A stretch of 64,000 nucleotides of DNA from Acorus gramineus (taxonomy: Eukaryota > Streptophyta > Magnoliopsida > Acorales > Acoraceae). The notes under the pieces were generated by a model. It worked only from the letters and a program-made list of their open reading frames with translations. It was not told the origin of the DNA and searched no databases. Shown here piece after piece: positions 14,565 through 29,483 of this stretch (positions are counted from its first letter, which is position 1; each line of letters opens with the position of its first letter). The position numbers were made by a program, and so were the translations under genes. The stretch lies in the NCBI GenBank assembly GCA_030737835.1, contig JAUJYN010000012.1, positions 9,712,618 through 9,776,617 of the forward strand, read 5' to 3'.

Positions 14565-15085
14565 ATCCAAATAATCATATGAAAAATACCTGAAATTCAT
14601 GTAAACCCCTTACTTTTTTCTAAAATCCATATAACCCCTTGAAAACATTTATAGAAATCAAATTAACCTCTGAGCTAAACTTTCATTAACAGATGAAGAA
14701 TACTACGTGAATATTTCGTTGGTTAACTCTCATTGAAAACACAGAACACCTAAAAAATCATTTACAATGTGTAAAATATATGAAAAGTCATATGTAAATG
14801 ATTATTTTATCCTTTTAATATATTATAAAACCTTATCGGAATGAGTAATATTGTAATTTACAGAGGATTTTATATATTTTGAACATATTGTAGGGTTTTT
14901 TTAGTATATTGGGATTACAATCAGGGTTAATTAAACAGAATATTCGCATAATATTCATCATTTGTCAACTAAAATTTAACTCAATAGACCATTTAAATTT
15001 ACATGAGTATTTTCATAGGGTTGTATAGATTTTTATGAAAAGTCAGAAGATTATATGAATTTTGGACAATTTACAGTATGGTTAA
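14565..15085. mobile_element. Foldback MITE, copy 1
   Basis: The left part (from about 14590, AAATTCATGTAAACCCC) and the right part (to about 15065, read in reverse complement as AAATTCATATAATCTTC) are imperfect inverted repeats over roughly 200 bp each, so the element can fold nearly end to end. It has no coding capacity. A second copy lies at about 40033-40527 and shares the motif TGACAGATGAAGAATA and the CATATAACCCCTT block. Exact borders and the target-site duplication could not be fixed, so the superfamily is left open. Confidence 0.6.
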
Positions 15086-15429
15086 GTTTAATCAAAGATA
15101 AATTTTAATGATTAATGAACTTACTCACAAAAAGATTTTATTGTTTGAGTTTTGGTTTTTTTATATTTTATTTGAAATATATCATTCTCATGTGTTAAAA
15201 TTAAAATCTTTTATTTTTTTCAAAACTTTAATGGTTATAATAGAAATTTGTAAATATGCAAAATGAAAAAATAAAGACACTTTGATTTTTTTTCAAAACT
15301 TTAATGTAATAATAGAATTTTTGATGGAATGTTTAAGCATGCACAATCTTGAAATATTTCAATGATATGAAAACTAAATAGGTTATTTAAAATGGATTAT
15401 ATAAAAAAAATTAGTCAATATTCCAACTC

Positions 15430-15930
15430 TTAAAACTGTGGAGGAAGATAGGCAAGTGCACATGACTTGACTGCTTGTTCCAAGTGGAGGAGTTACGAAA
15501 GGCGGAAAGGTCTCTTAGGCGGGCGGGGGACAGGAGCAAGGAAGCATTGGTCTACCAAGCTGTCATGTTGATAGGATCATGGGTTATTTGGTGAACTAAA
15601 AATGAAGCTATCTTTTAAATAATGCGAGTATATTGTGAGAACATGTGAGAGATGTTCTGAACTTGCTTGTGGGACTAGGGGAGATGAATTGTTGAGGTTT
15701 AGGGAATAGATTTTTGCGATGATCGGTGATGCATCGATGTAGCATAGAATAAAGACAGTGTTCTCCCAGATTTGATGTTTTTTCTAACTGGGCAGACTCT
15801 ATCTTTAGTCTCTGTCTTTCTCATTTCATTTTCTGTATTTTGTAAGTTGAATTCAAAAATAAATTCAGGTTAATAAAATCTACATTTTCTTTAAAATAAA
15901 TAAATAAAAAAATAAAAAACTAAAAAATAT
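15430..15930 (+). mobile_element. LINE 3' fragment
   Basis: The plus strand reads, with interruptions, a stretch like the region after the zf-RVT domain of plant L1-type LINEs (VMLIGSWVIW, TKNEAIF around 15560-15620). A non-coding AT-rich tail follows and ends in an A-rich run with TAAA repeats near 15890-15920. It is a 5'-truncated, decayed relic. Identification rests on the tryptophan-rich IW..RNEAIF-like signature and the tail, so it is moderate. Confidence 0.5.
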
Positions 15931-16786
15931 GAATATCTATGTAACCCCCTTCTTATGAATTCAATACAAATAAGGGGACGGTTATATGCACCCCATTTTA
16001 TATCAATCCCACCCCGTTTTCTAATATATTATAAAACACAGAATTATACACAGTGCTACCCCACCCCCATCAATTTTTCATCTCTCTTTCCTTCGGTTCA
16101 AATCTCATGTACTCTCTCCTTTCCCTCCGCCAGTCCCTCCGGCCATCACCTCCTCCTTCTCCGGTTGCCTCCTCCCCCTGTTAAATCACAACAGCAAGAG
16201 CAGCAAAGCCAACCCCTCTATTTCACTTTCTTCAGATTCAACTTGTCCTCTTAAAAAACCCCAAAAAAAAGCCTTCCTCGGTCATCGCAGATGTCTCCTT
16301 CTTCATTAGATGCACACAGATTCATAATCCCTTCAAAAACCACTCCCAAAATCACTCACTCAAATCGATCAAACCATTCTCTTCTCTTCAATTTCTTTCG
16401 TCTGATGACCTAACCCTCTCTCTTTCGTCTTCTATGTCCCGCCGCCTCCACGAGCACCTCCGTCTTCTTCTCCCATCGCTGTCTCCTGTCATCGCCCCTC
16501 CAATTGCCGTCTCCAGTCATCATATCTCCTCTGCTGATGGAAGGTGAAATTATGAAGATGGTTAAGATTCTGTATTCATGGTCTTTTGTTTAATTTTTTT
16601 TTTTTTTGGTAGAAGACATTGAAATGGTCTTTGTTAACAATTCTTTTACTTACTTTCATGCTCTGAAAGTGTCCAATTCAAGTTTTTATCTTTGGGTGAT
16701 TTGTGTCTTGAATAGAGATGTGCGTCGTTGTGAGTATCAGGTTTTGTTATGTTGTTTTGCTGTATCAGTTGCAGATTGTATCAGGC

Positions 16787-17010
16787 ATACAAGGTTGTTA
16801 CAAGTTATGAGGTGCAGTATCAGGTGCTGTTATGATAGGAGGTTGTTCAAAATGTTTTTTTTTTTTTTTCAATTTCAAAATACTAGCAGGTCGAGACAGT
16901 ATACAAGGTTGTTACAAGTTATGAGGTGCAGTATCAGGTGCTGTTATGATAGGAGGTTGTTCAAAATGTTTTTCTTTTTTTCAATTTCAAAATACTAGCA
17001 GGTCGAGACA
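16787..17010. repeat. Tandem duplication, about 114-bp unit, upstream of the Sel1-repeat gene
   Basis: Two direct copies begin at 16787 and 16901 (ATACAAGGTTGTTACAAG). They are nearly identical, differing mainly in the internal T-run (about 15 T in copy 1, interrupted by C in copy 2). Each ends with TACTAGCAGGTCGAGACA. The pair lies about 160 bp upstream of the start codon of the next gene, in a probable leader or promoter. Confidence 0.85.
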
Positions 17011-17164
17011 TTTTGGGTTATGTTAGTGGGTTCAGACATTTCATGTTGCTGTTTTTGAGGTTGAAACATTTCGTAATTAGCTATGTTGTTGTTGAAACTG
17101 AATATTGACCATTTTTTCAGGGGCTGGATGCATTTAACCCTTTAAATATATTTTTTTCGAAGCT

Positions 17165-20100
17165 ATGAAGAGACTCTTCCTCGCTAAAGCTCTCCACTCT
17201 TTGAATCTTCATGTGAGGACTCTTTTTATTCCCATTTTGGTCCTGGTTTTCCTTCATTTCCTAAAAATCCCACCTTTTTTTTTTGTTGCGTAGAGAGGGA
17301 TGCACAGCAGGAACAAGAAAGCAATGGATCTGGTCGCGAAGGGTTGGTCAGCGCTTCAGCAGGTCGATAGGGTCATCGATGCAACTGACCCAGATGATTA
17401 TCGCCTTCACCCATACCTTAGAGTGAGAAAATATTGTGTTTTAGAGGGAAAAAATGTATTTTTAGATAATCCATTTGTCTTCTTTTAGTGTGTGTGTGTG
17501 TGGGTGGGGGGGGGGGGGTGCAAAAGTGGTTCTGTTGTTTTTTCTAGTTTTTCTTTTGCAACTTTTGTGGGATTTTTAAAGTGTGGAATTTTTAAAAAAT
17601 TTATGTATGTATATTTTTTTTGCTTCAATCTTGAATTTATTTTTTTTCATTAACTTCCACTGATTTCTTCCATCAGAAAAAAGAATTCCACTGATTTTCA
17701 TAGTAAGAACGTGCTCATTTAGTATTTCATAACCATTTATGCAAGTGACAAATCATGTATCCTCTTTTTAGATTTTATTTCTTTTTTGGTTTATCAATCT
17801 ACATTATTATTTTGTTTCTGTTTTTGCATGTATAATTGTATATAATAAACAAATCGTCCATTTAACCTATTCTCTATGTATTAATTACAAGAGGCAGTGA
17901 GCACATTTGCATGCGGGTTTTCTTGTATTGTCATTGTCTAAAACTCTTATCTGCACCTTTTGAAATTGATCATTTTTGTCTGTGGTTTGCGTAGTTATTT
18001 TTATGTTTGACGTCAGATATTTTATTGTCTTGAAGTTCAAGAAGTGAAATATGTTGTCATTGTCATACGCTAAAGACATTAGATCATAATCTCTCTGTAC
18101 AATTACACTATTTTCCATTAGCATTACTTTTCGGTGAGAGATCTCTTTTAATGCAATTGTGCATGTATCAGACTGCAAAAGAGAACTTCGAACTGGCATT
18201 GGAGGCTGATAATATGAATACTCATGCTAAGTATTGGCTGGCTAAGTTGCATTTGGATTATCTTGTTCCAGGGGCCTGTAAATCCATGTAGGTGACAATT
18301 TCCTTAACTCTTGTGTAATTTGTCTGACTCTTTTCATTTATCTCTGAACTGTGAATGCATCGATGCTTATGTGGATTCTCTTATACAGTGATTGAAATCT
18401 GCATTAGAGACCTATTCAAAAATATATTGCTAAAAAGAATTAACCACAACTTTTTTTTTCTGAACCCTAAGCTACTGCAACTCTTCAATTGTCCAAAGCA
18501 TACATGTCTAGATAGATCAAAGAAGCCTCGATGGTCTGGTGATGTTAAAAATCTGCAGTAGTTCTTTCATGGTTACATGTTCAGTCTCAGCAATGTATGT
18601 AGTTACATGAATCATATGTTGTTTCTCCATTTACTGTTGCATTTGAGAGACCTATCCACCTAAGTCCACTCGATTGTTGGCTTTGGAAGGCCCTAGTCAT
18701 CCATGCCATAAGTTGGTAAGTTATTCTTTGAAATGAAGGTTGGAACTATCATCAAATGAAGTCCCTAGAACAAAAGGAGACGAGATTGCCCAAAACAAAA
18801 ATTGGAAAAAAAAAAAGGAAACACAAAACATGAGGAAAATTACAAAAGTAAAACCTAAAGGAAATGATTTCTCCACATCCAAAATAACCAAATTACATCC
18901 TTTTCCAAGTTTCCCCCATGATGGTCACCACCGAATGAACACCAAGAAGAATCATAACCTAATTGTGAAACAAGCACATGATTGCCAACCAAATTTTCTC
19001 AATGAAAACCCGTTTCTTTTGGACTATGAGCTCATTTCTTGCTAGCCAGATTTCCCAACAAGCCGCATGCTGAAGTTTCCAAGTTCTTCTTTGAGAAGTT
19101 CATCTAATTATTCTTTTGGAAGTGGTAGCTTCTGCATTATATATGAGTGAGCAACAATGCCTGCATCCGGATTCTCACATCGGGCATATTCCACTTCCTT
19201 TGCATATTAAAGGTCAAAATATTCTGAATCTCTGGACCTTTTATATAAATTCCTAACGTATCACATCTTATGTTTTAAATCGACTGTTGAGCGGTGATGG
19301 AAAATAGTGCATAGCTGATAGCTCAATTGTAATAACTTTTTTTTGATGTAAACAACAGGCGAGCACCTTTGTATTAATAAAAGGCAAAAGCCCAAAAGCT
19401 CAATCGTATTAACTTGGCATAGAAATGTTTTTTCTTTTTCACAATGGAATTTCCATGGCCCTCTTGTTTTGGTAGGAGATGTACTTTTAGTGAGTGCATT
19501 GATGAAGAATTTGTACAGCGGAGTTTTTTTTTAATCTTTCTGAAATTTGTTATTTTCTGTATCAATATACTCTTCTGACACTTCTCTCCTTTCTCCTAAT
19601 CACAGCGGAGCTGCTTTGTTGGTGGAAGCTGCAGAGATGGGTGATCCAGATGCACAATATGATCTTGGTCGCCGCCTGCGTGACAAGGTCAAAATATTAG
19701 ATTTAGCATCATAATTGTTGTGTGTGTATTTTACTATTTTAAACAGAAATGGGAATTACATGATAAGTGGCATAAAAGATTTAGACTCAAAGCATGATTT
19801 TTGTCACTAGTGGAAATTCTTTGGTTAAGGATTCAGTCATTCCATTTTGGGTGTCTCATTTTTCATGTCTAGGAGTTTTTTTTATTGAGTGAGACCTGTA
19901 ATACTTTAAACAGAAATCTTTCCTGTCTTGTTGATGTCTTTCTTGGAGCTTCTTTCCGGCTCATTATATACCTTGTGATGTCGTGTATTGAGTGAATCAT
20001 GATATATAATTAGTTTGAGAATTAACCACATTCGCATCTATACAAAAGACCTTGTCTTTCTAGTTATAAAACAAAATGCCACATGAATGTAGCAGTTGTT

Positions 20101-21003
20101 TCATTCCTCAACTGACCCACCCACCTCACAAATAAAACAAGGAATTTAATTTTCATGCAGACTCATCTTTTACATTTTTTAAATCCCATATCACCTTTTT
20201 TGGTGATATTGCTAACAATGTTTGTGAGACAGGAAACATGTGTTCAATCAGATCAACAACCCTTGTACTATATCGAGAAAGCTGTGGACCAGGTACTTCT
20301 CTTGCTTAGTTCCAGGTCTCCAGTGTCATGCTTTAGGAGTGAGTCATGCACACATTTCATGGCTAGCGACACAGTTTCCGTGTTGTAGTTGCATCCAGGA
20401 GCTTTATACCTTCTAGGTGCTATGTACCTGACTGGAGACTCTGTGAACAAGGATATTGCTTCCGCATTGTGGTGTTTCCACAAGGCATCAGAAAAGGTAT
20501 TAAAGGTGGATTTGTAGAAACTCTTCTACATTCACTTTGAGATTATTTCAAGTATCAACTTTTATTTAGCAGGATGAGATTTGATATTGATTTCTTTTAA
20601 TTTTCATGCATTTAGGGGCATCCTGGAGCTGCTATAGCATATGGATCACTTCTTCTTAAAGGTGTGATTTCATATCCAAATCTTATGCCATGCAAATATG
20701 TGCAATGATTGAATTGTACGACAATGGTTGTCTTTTGTTGAATTCATTCATCTTTACTACTTGTAATCATGTGGCTTGTGCACTGCATGGTCCATTCCAG
20801 GTGCCCAGTCTCCTGAATCTGCTGTGATCAAGTTTAGAGCAAAGGAAACCCTCTCTTCCAGAGCTGCCAGGATTAAATCCATGACCATCCACGAAGATCC
20901 AAAAGAGAAGGCAAAACAACAGTTTCAGGTGGCTGCAAAGTCTGGGTGTGATCTTGGTTTGCAGTGGCTGAATAGGCTTGAGGTAGTTGAAAAACAAGAA
21001 TAA
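17165..21003 (+). CDS. Sel1-repeat (TPR-like) protein
   Basis: Exons 17165-17212, 17294-17422, 18172-18287, 19606-19687, 20233-20292, 20389-20496, 20616-20661 and 20801-21003 join in frame to 263 residues. The protein begins [16 protein letters not shown], a basic, hydrophobic start that could be a weak organelle signal. It then carries helical Sel1-like units with the usual A-x-Y-x-LG pattern: [36 protein letters not shown] and [15 protein letters not shown]. The C-terminus is [19 protein letters not shown]. Sel1 repeats are protein-protein interaction scaffolds; no catalytic residues are visible, so the partner and process are unknown. The first intron is only 81 bp and the 48-bp first exon is the least certain part. 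Exon 6 was placed after GTTGTAG because only that acceptor keeps phase. Confidence 0.85.
18750..19105 (-). mobile_element. LINE fragment, antisense in intron 3 of the Sel1-repeat gene
   Basis: Read on the minus strand, about 19080-18960 gives [19 protein letters not shown], the signature that follows the zf-RVT domain in plant LINEs (CW.IW..RN). The fragment is truncated and interrupted. It lies within the 1.3-kb third intron, antisense to the host gene. Confidence 0.5.
19337..19410 (-). mobile_element. Retroelement 3' tail (LINE-like), antisense
   Basis: An oligo-T run at 19337-19344 precedes a segment whose reverse complement contains GCCTTTTATTAATACAAAGG and then a poly(A) tail. Plant LINE 3' ends often look like this. 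It is a separate, severely 5'-truncated insertion from the fragment at 18750-19105, since a second 3' end is implied. Confidence 0.4.
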
Positions 21004-22336
21004 GTCTTGATTTTGCAATGCAAAATACATTGGGTATAAATTTTTATTGGCAAATTGTTTGTATCCCCAGAAAAAAATGCATTTATTACTTTTAGATCAT
21101 AGCTTCTTGGTGAATGAATGAGTTGACCCTCCGGAAATCAAAACACATGAGACGTTCGTTATACCAACACCCTTAAGACCATTTTGATAATGCTCTCTTC
21201 ATATCAAATCCATTTGTTGAACTTACACATTGACATGAACATCTGCTCTTTTTTTTTCTGAAAAATAAAATAACAAGTTTGATTGTTGTTTTCATGTTTG
21301 TCAGATTTACATTGGAGGTCTCTTAATTGTTTGAGTACCTATTTATGAGTGGGTTGTCCCAACAAATGTATGCATCCATTAGAAGTTACAGGAATACAAG
21401 GCTATTCTTTCTAGATGAGGCAAAATGGATAATGGGTGTCTACAAAGGAAAAAAAACCAAGTTGCTTGTAATGCATAAATCAAATTTGGAGGGAACAACA
21501 CTTGAGGCAATTTCAGTAGAAATTTACCACCAACTAGATTGTGTTGTCATGTGTGGTAGTGGAAGTTACCAATTCATGCCATTAGAAACTGAAAAACTAC
21601 AGAAATTCCAGGAGCATCTCCAAAAGAAATAATAATGGAGCTAAGAATTCACAGAGAGCAGGGGATGGTGGTTTGATCAACCACAGATTTTCACCAACAT
21701 ATTCATGTTTTGGAAGCACAAGGCATCATACAAAGTTTATTATTAGCTAAAAGCAAAGGAATCCAATGTTTAGACATTGAAATAGGAGTGCACAGTCAGT
21801 CATACACAGAGATAGATAAATGCTGCAAAGTATTGCTTAGCAAATTATTTCCAAGTGGAAGTTGTGGGCAATGAAAACCAGCTACCCCTCAGTTTTGTGA
21901 GATATTTCAGAAAGAAAGAGAGGGTCCTCAAGTTTGCATGTGATCAACATCCAAAACAGAATAGAAATTTTCCGGGGTAGAATTAGAACAATAGTCTATA
22001 GTTGGATGTTCAGCATATATATTAATGTATGCCACTTATATGGCAACCTTCAATCTTTATTGGCAACCACCTTAGTTGACTACCCTCCTTTAGAAGAAAA
22101 GTGAAGTTAATTTGCAGGACAGGACACTGTGTGCATGAATTTACAGTAGCCTATGCACATGCGTCGTTCCACTACAAACTACATGTTCTTAGTTTTGCAA
22201 AGAAAAATGATACAGACAACAAAAAAAAATACAAAAATGACCAATTTTTTTACTCTATCAGGTTATTCTACAAAATAAAATAAAATAAAATAATAGGATG
22301 TAACATATGTACTCTTGTGATTGGTCTAGTTCATTA
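21004..22336. other. Spacer downstream of the Sel1-repeat gene with an unassigned ORF
   Basis: The 3'UTR of the Sel1-repeat gene probably occupies the first few hundred bases. At 21327-21632 (plus) there is an open frame of 101 codons (MFEYLFMSGLSQQMYA to EKLQKFQEHLQKK) with rather protein-like composition. I do not recognise the family, and no continuation is evident. It may be a relic of a mobile sequence or chance. Nothing else is supported here. Confidence 0.25.
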
Positions 22337-23077
22337 GAGCATCTCTACTGTATACCTCCAAACATGGAGGGTAAAATCTTTATTTTTAGAGGAGATTCAT
22401 TTTGGAGGGAGTTATACTTCAATTATCTCCTTCCATTTTTTCTCTATCATTAATATTATTTTTAAAATTATACAATATTATATTAAAATATATTAATAAA
22501 TAAGTGCAATATTAAAAGGTTTTGGTTAGTAAATTTTTAATTAAATAAAATAACATAATTTTTGAATAATCAAACATATGATGATCTATTTATCCCGTCT
22601 TAAATAAAACCAATTTAATATGAGTCTCATTTTAAAGGTCTCGACGAGACTTTTCTAATGATATTATTTGTTTGTTAAAAACGGATTAATGGATCTAAAT
22701 GTTCACAACGTTGGAGTAATTAGTTTATAAAATAAAAAAAGACATAAAAATAATTTTAAATATGTTTAGTGGATATTTTAAATATTTAAAAAATAAAAAT
22801 ATGTTTTGAAGGTGGCTTGTTTGACAAGAGTTTAATGTTTTGATGATAAATTGTTCTAATTTTAAAGAATAAAAAATTTATTAATTTTATTTATACTTAT
22901 TAAAATTATGATAAAAAGTAGAGATAAATGCTACCTAGTCTTTAAATAAAATAAAATATCTTTTCATTCACTCATTCTCATCGTTACCATTTATGTCTTG
23001 ACACTTATTAAAATAGTTTTAAATGTGCCTCCAAACTTCCATGTTCTCGAGATTTGAAGGGTCATGAAAGATGCTCC
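22337..23077. mobile_element. Harbinger-like MITE
   Basis: The left end GAGCATCT (after TTA at 22334-22336) and the right end AGATGCTCC (before TAA at 23078-23080) are inverted repeats. The adjoining subterminal parts also match in inverted order (CCTCCAAACATGGAGG on the left, CCTCCAAACTTCCATG on the right). A 3-bp TWA target with GAGCATCT-type ends fits PIF/Harbinger MITEs, but the two trinucleotides differ by one base. The interior is about 80% AT and non-coding. The element ends about 500 bp upstream of the helicase start codon. Confidence 0.55.
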
Positions 23078-23426
23078 TAAATTGGACTTTTACAAAAAGC
23101 TACATATTTAGTTTTAAAAATATTATTTGTCATGAAAAAAACATTTTGTTTTCCACCAGTGACATGCATCATGCATGAATTAATGGCATGAAAACATTTT
23201 TTGCAGCTCAATAAAACAAAATCTGTCTTGAACATACCAAAAAAAAAAAAAACCATAAAAAACACGATATTCCCATTCTGTTCATCTTCCGAGAATAAGC
23301 GCATGTCAGTACTTCCACATACAGTCCCTTCAACCACCCACCATGGGCCCCACCCACTCACGCGCGAAAACCCAAATAAATGCTTCTCCATTTCCCAAAC
23401 TACCCCTAATCATCTCCTTTTATTCC

Positions 23427-23450
23427 CTCTCTCTCTCTCTCTCTCTCTCT
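23427..23450. repeat. (CT)12 microsatellite in the helicase promoter or leader
   Basis: An uninterrupted CT run lies about 125 bp upstream of the helicase start codon. CT/GA runs just upstream of start codons are frequent in plants and can bind BPC/GAGA factors. A regulatory role here is inference. Confidence 0.7.
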
Positions 23451-23574
23451 ATTCAGAGTTCCTCCATTTTTTCAGGTACAATGTGATTCCATGCTCTCCA
23501 TGTCACTCTCGATTTTCACTTCTTCAGCTTTTTAGGGTTCATTAGGTTTCATTTTCCTTCTCTGTTTTCCAGAA

Positions 23575-27193
<3,619 letters not shown>

Positions 27194-28525
27194 TTACTCA
27201 CATTACTCACCACAAACTATATATGCATCTTGGTATAGAAGAATTAATTGCTGACATAAGACAGTGCTTGATTTTTGTTGGGGGCTGCAGTATAGTTACA
27301 CTAAATAGGCTCATGATCTAGGTAATTTTTTTTTGTATGGAGTTCTTGTCTATATCAAAGGTTTCTGGGTGTGCAGACCTCAAATTTGGACTCTTGTTTT
27401 GGAGTATTTTTCCTTATCTTTGTACATGTCCATGTCCACTTCTGTGTATGATCATCACATGGATATATATATACTTTCAGTGTGTTTGATCATGGGCTGT
27501 ACTCCTGTTAAGCTCTGTGCATTGGTTTTATGTTTTTGCTTCTACTTTCTACTGATTGCCGGTATCTGGTGTTTGGGCATTATGCATTGATTGAGCGCAA
27601 GTGGGGGGGGGGGGGGGGGGGCGGAGAGAGGAGGAGGAGCAGGGGGAGAGACCAGAGAGAGAAAGAAAGAGAGGTAAGGGTAGGGGAGAGAGAGTGGTCA
27701 CCCACACTCATTCGCCCACTGTTCTTTCTTTCCCCTTCAAAAAAGAAAGAATGAAATGATTCGCTTCAAAAAAGTTAATCGAATGGACTCCATTCTATTT
27801 GTTATTTTTCCCATCCCCCAAAAATTATTTTTTATTGGATTGAGGAACCCATAAACTAAGATGGGTCCTTTATTTTTCCTATTTCATTTAAATGGATTAT
27901 TGTTTTATACAGTTATTTATTTATTTTTCAAAATCACCTTCTATATTGTTTAACATGTGGGAGTTCACGGCCATTTTTATTTAATAAGATTGGGGATGCG
28001 GCATTACAAGGGCATGAGGCGTCTGGTTCCATCAGGGCAATAACGCGGTGGTTGTCTAGGTGCCTTTGTCAGGGGTGCTATGGATGACATTTGATAATTG
28101 ATATTCCATTAATAGAGAGATCACTACTCACTTTTTGTACTAGTAAATATAGTATGATTTTTCTATTTTTCTCACCTCAATTTAGAATTGTAACCCCGCT
28201 TCTTACACAATCGCAGAGCCCAGAGATTCACAAAGGAGGTTGGGGGTAAAAGGGTTTTTCATGTAAAACATATTTTGAAATTGCTTTTTTATAAAATATA
28301 TATTTATTATATTATTAAAAAAACTAGTAGTATAATGAAAATTGATTTTTATTACCCGTGAAAAAAACTGAAAGCACTATGAAAATGTTTAGATATAAAT
28401 TTAGATTAAATTTTTTTAGGTGGTAAGTAGGGCCTTATCATATATGAAGGAGTGTATGATAAATTTAGGAAAGAACTTATCTCGAAAGCTTATAAGGTAC
28501 TCATTTAAGTCATAGTCAAAGGGGA
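27194..28525. other. Spacer after the helicase
   Basis: The helicase 3'UTR probably fills the first few hundred bases. A run of 19 G at 27603-27621 begins a purine-rich stretch (GA-rich to about 27690). The remainder is AT-rich with no gene. A 20-bp segment near 27768-27787 recurs at about 28891-28910 inside the LINE relic downstream, which suggests another LINE scrap here. Confidence 0.5.
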
Positions 28526-28529
28526 TGAT

Positions 28530-29152
28530 AAATGAAGTTCCTGCGTGTCATGGGGTTTCAAATTCTGAATTAATTATTGTAACAAATGGAAGTTTCGATA
28601 TTTATTCAAGGGCAGCAGGTGCGGCTTTCGTCATCAATTAGAATGACCCATTCAAGATAGTAGCAACGGGATTTGCTCCTTGGCCGTGAGCATACCCATT
28701 GCGTATGGAGGCCGAAACGATAAATATGGGCATACAGACAACAGTCTCATTGGGCCTTAAAAAGGTCTGCATTTGTACGGACTCTGAAATCATGTTCTGT
28801 GTGTTGTAAGGCTCAGGTATGGCACCTCTTTCACTTATGCATCGGGTGGAGAGTATATTCAAATACAAAGAGAAGAGGGAGATGGTTCGTTACAAAAAAG
28901 TTAATCGAATGGCGGTACGTGCTCCAGAAAGGTTAGCTCAGTATGCTTGACATACTCAACAATCTTGTTTTGTTAGGGATTTGGAGAATCCACTAATTAG
29001 AAGGTTAATACACCCTGTTTTTTATACTCTACGAGATTTTTTTGTACAGTGTTAGTTGGAAGGATAGACAAATAGACTCTTTTGTATAATTTTTTTTTGA
29101 TAGTTAATAACTTAATATATACATATGGCCTTGACCTAAAAAAAAAAAAAGA
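28530..29152 (+). mobile_element. LINE 3' fragment with RNase H-like domain
   Basis: With a few interruptions the plus strand reads an RNase H-like domain: NGSFDIYSRAAGAAFVIN near 28585, then RMEAETINMGIQTTVSLG, LKKVCICTDSE near 28770, and MAVRAPERLAQYA near 28910. This is the RVT_3-type domain carried at the 3' end of many plant LINE ORF2s. An AT-rich tail follows and ends in poly(A) at about 29140-29152. The copy is 5'-truncated with at least two in-frame stops, so it is inactive. Confidence 0.7.
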
Positions 29153-29439
29153 GATTAAAACTGACTAGAGGTCCTACAACCATGAAAACGGTAATAACAT
29201 TCACGGTTCCTCGTTTAGACGGTGCAGATCAGTCTCTAAATCATATGACACAATAGATTGATCCGATCAGAACCGTTAGATAAGTACAGTTCAAAAAAAA
29301 AAGCCCACTGATTGGATGGTCGACCGTGGAATCACGTACGCCATCAAAAACTTAAGTGGCGGCGATAAATATGAACAATGAATGCATAACATCAGCTCTT
29401 CCTTTCGTTTGCAATCTTTCATTTCTTTATCGCGTCTGC

Positions 29440-29453
29440 TAGGGTTAGGGTTT
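29440..29453 (+). promoter_or_regulatory. Double telo-box in the Alba gene leader
   Basis: TAGGGTTAGGGTTT lies about 30 bp upstream of the Alba start codon, in the likely 5'UTR. Plant ribosomal and other housekeeping genes often carry this element near the transcription start. The regulatory role is inferred. Confidence 0.45.
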
Positions 29454-29483
29454 TTTTTTAGGTTCCCCCTCGAAAAGACATCA

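Larger units (their letters stand above)
14062..17164. other. Spacer between TAF1 and the Sel1-repeat gene
   Basis: Besides the foldback MITE and LINE fragment listed separately, this divergent spacer is AT-rich up to about 15950. It then turns CT-rich at 16080-16560, which looks like an untranslated leader. I see no protein-coding gene. The CT-rich part may be 5'UTR of the Sel1-repeat gene, joined to it by a leader intron; this is inference. Confidence 0.4.

Noticed and set aside
16606-16998. 130-codon frame over the tandem duplication
   Set aside because: The same peptide is repeated because the DNA unit is a multiple of three. It has poly-Phe runs from the T-tracts and no family similarity, so I treat it as non-coding.
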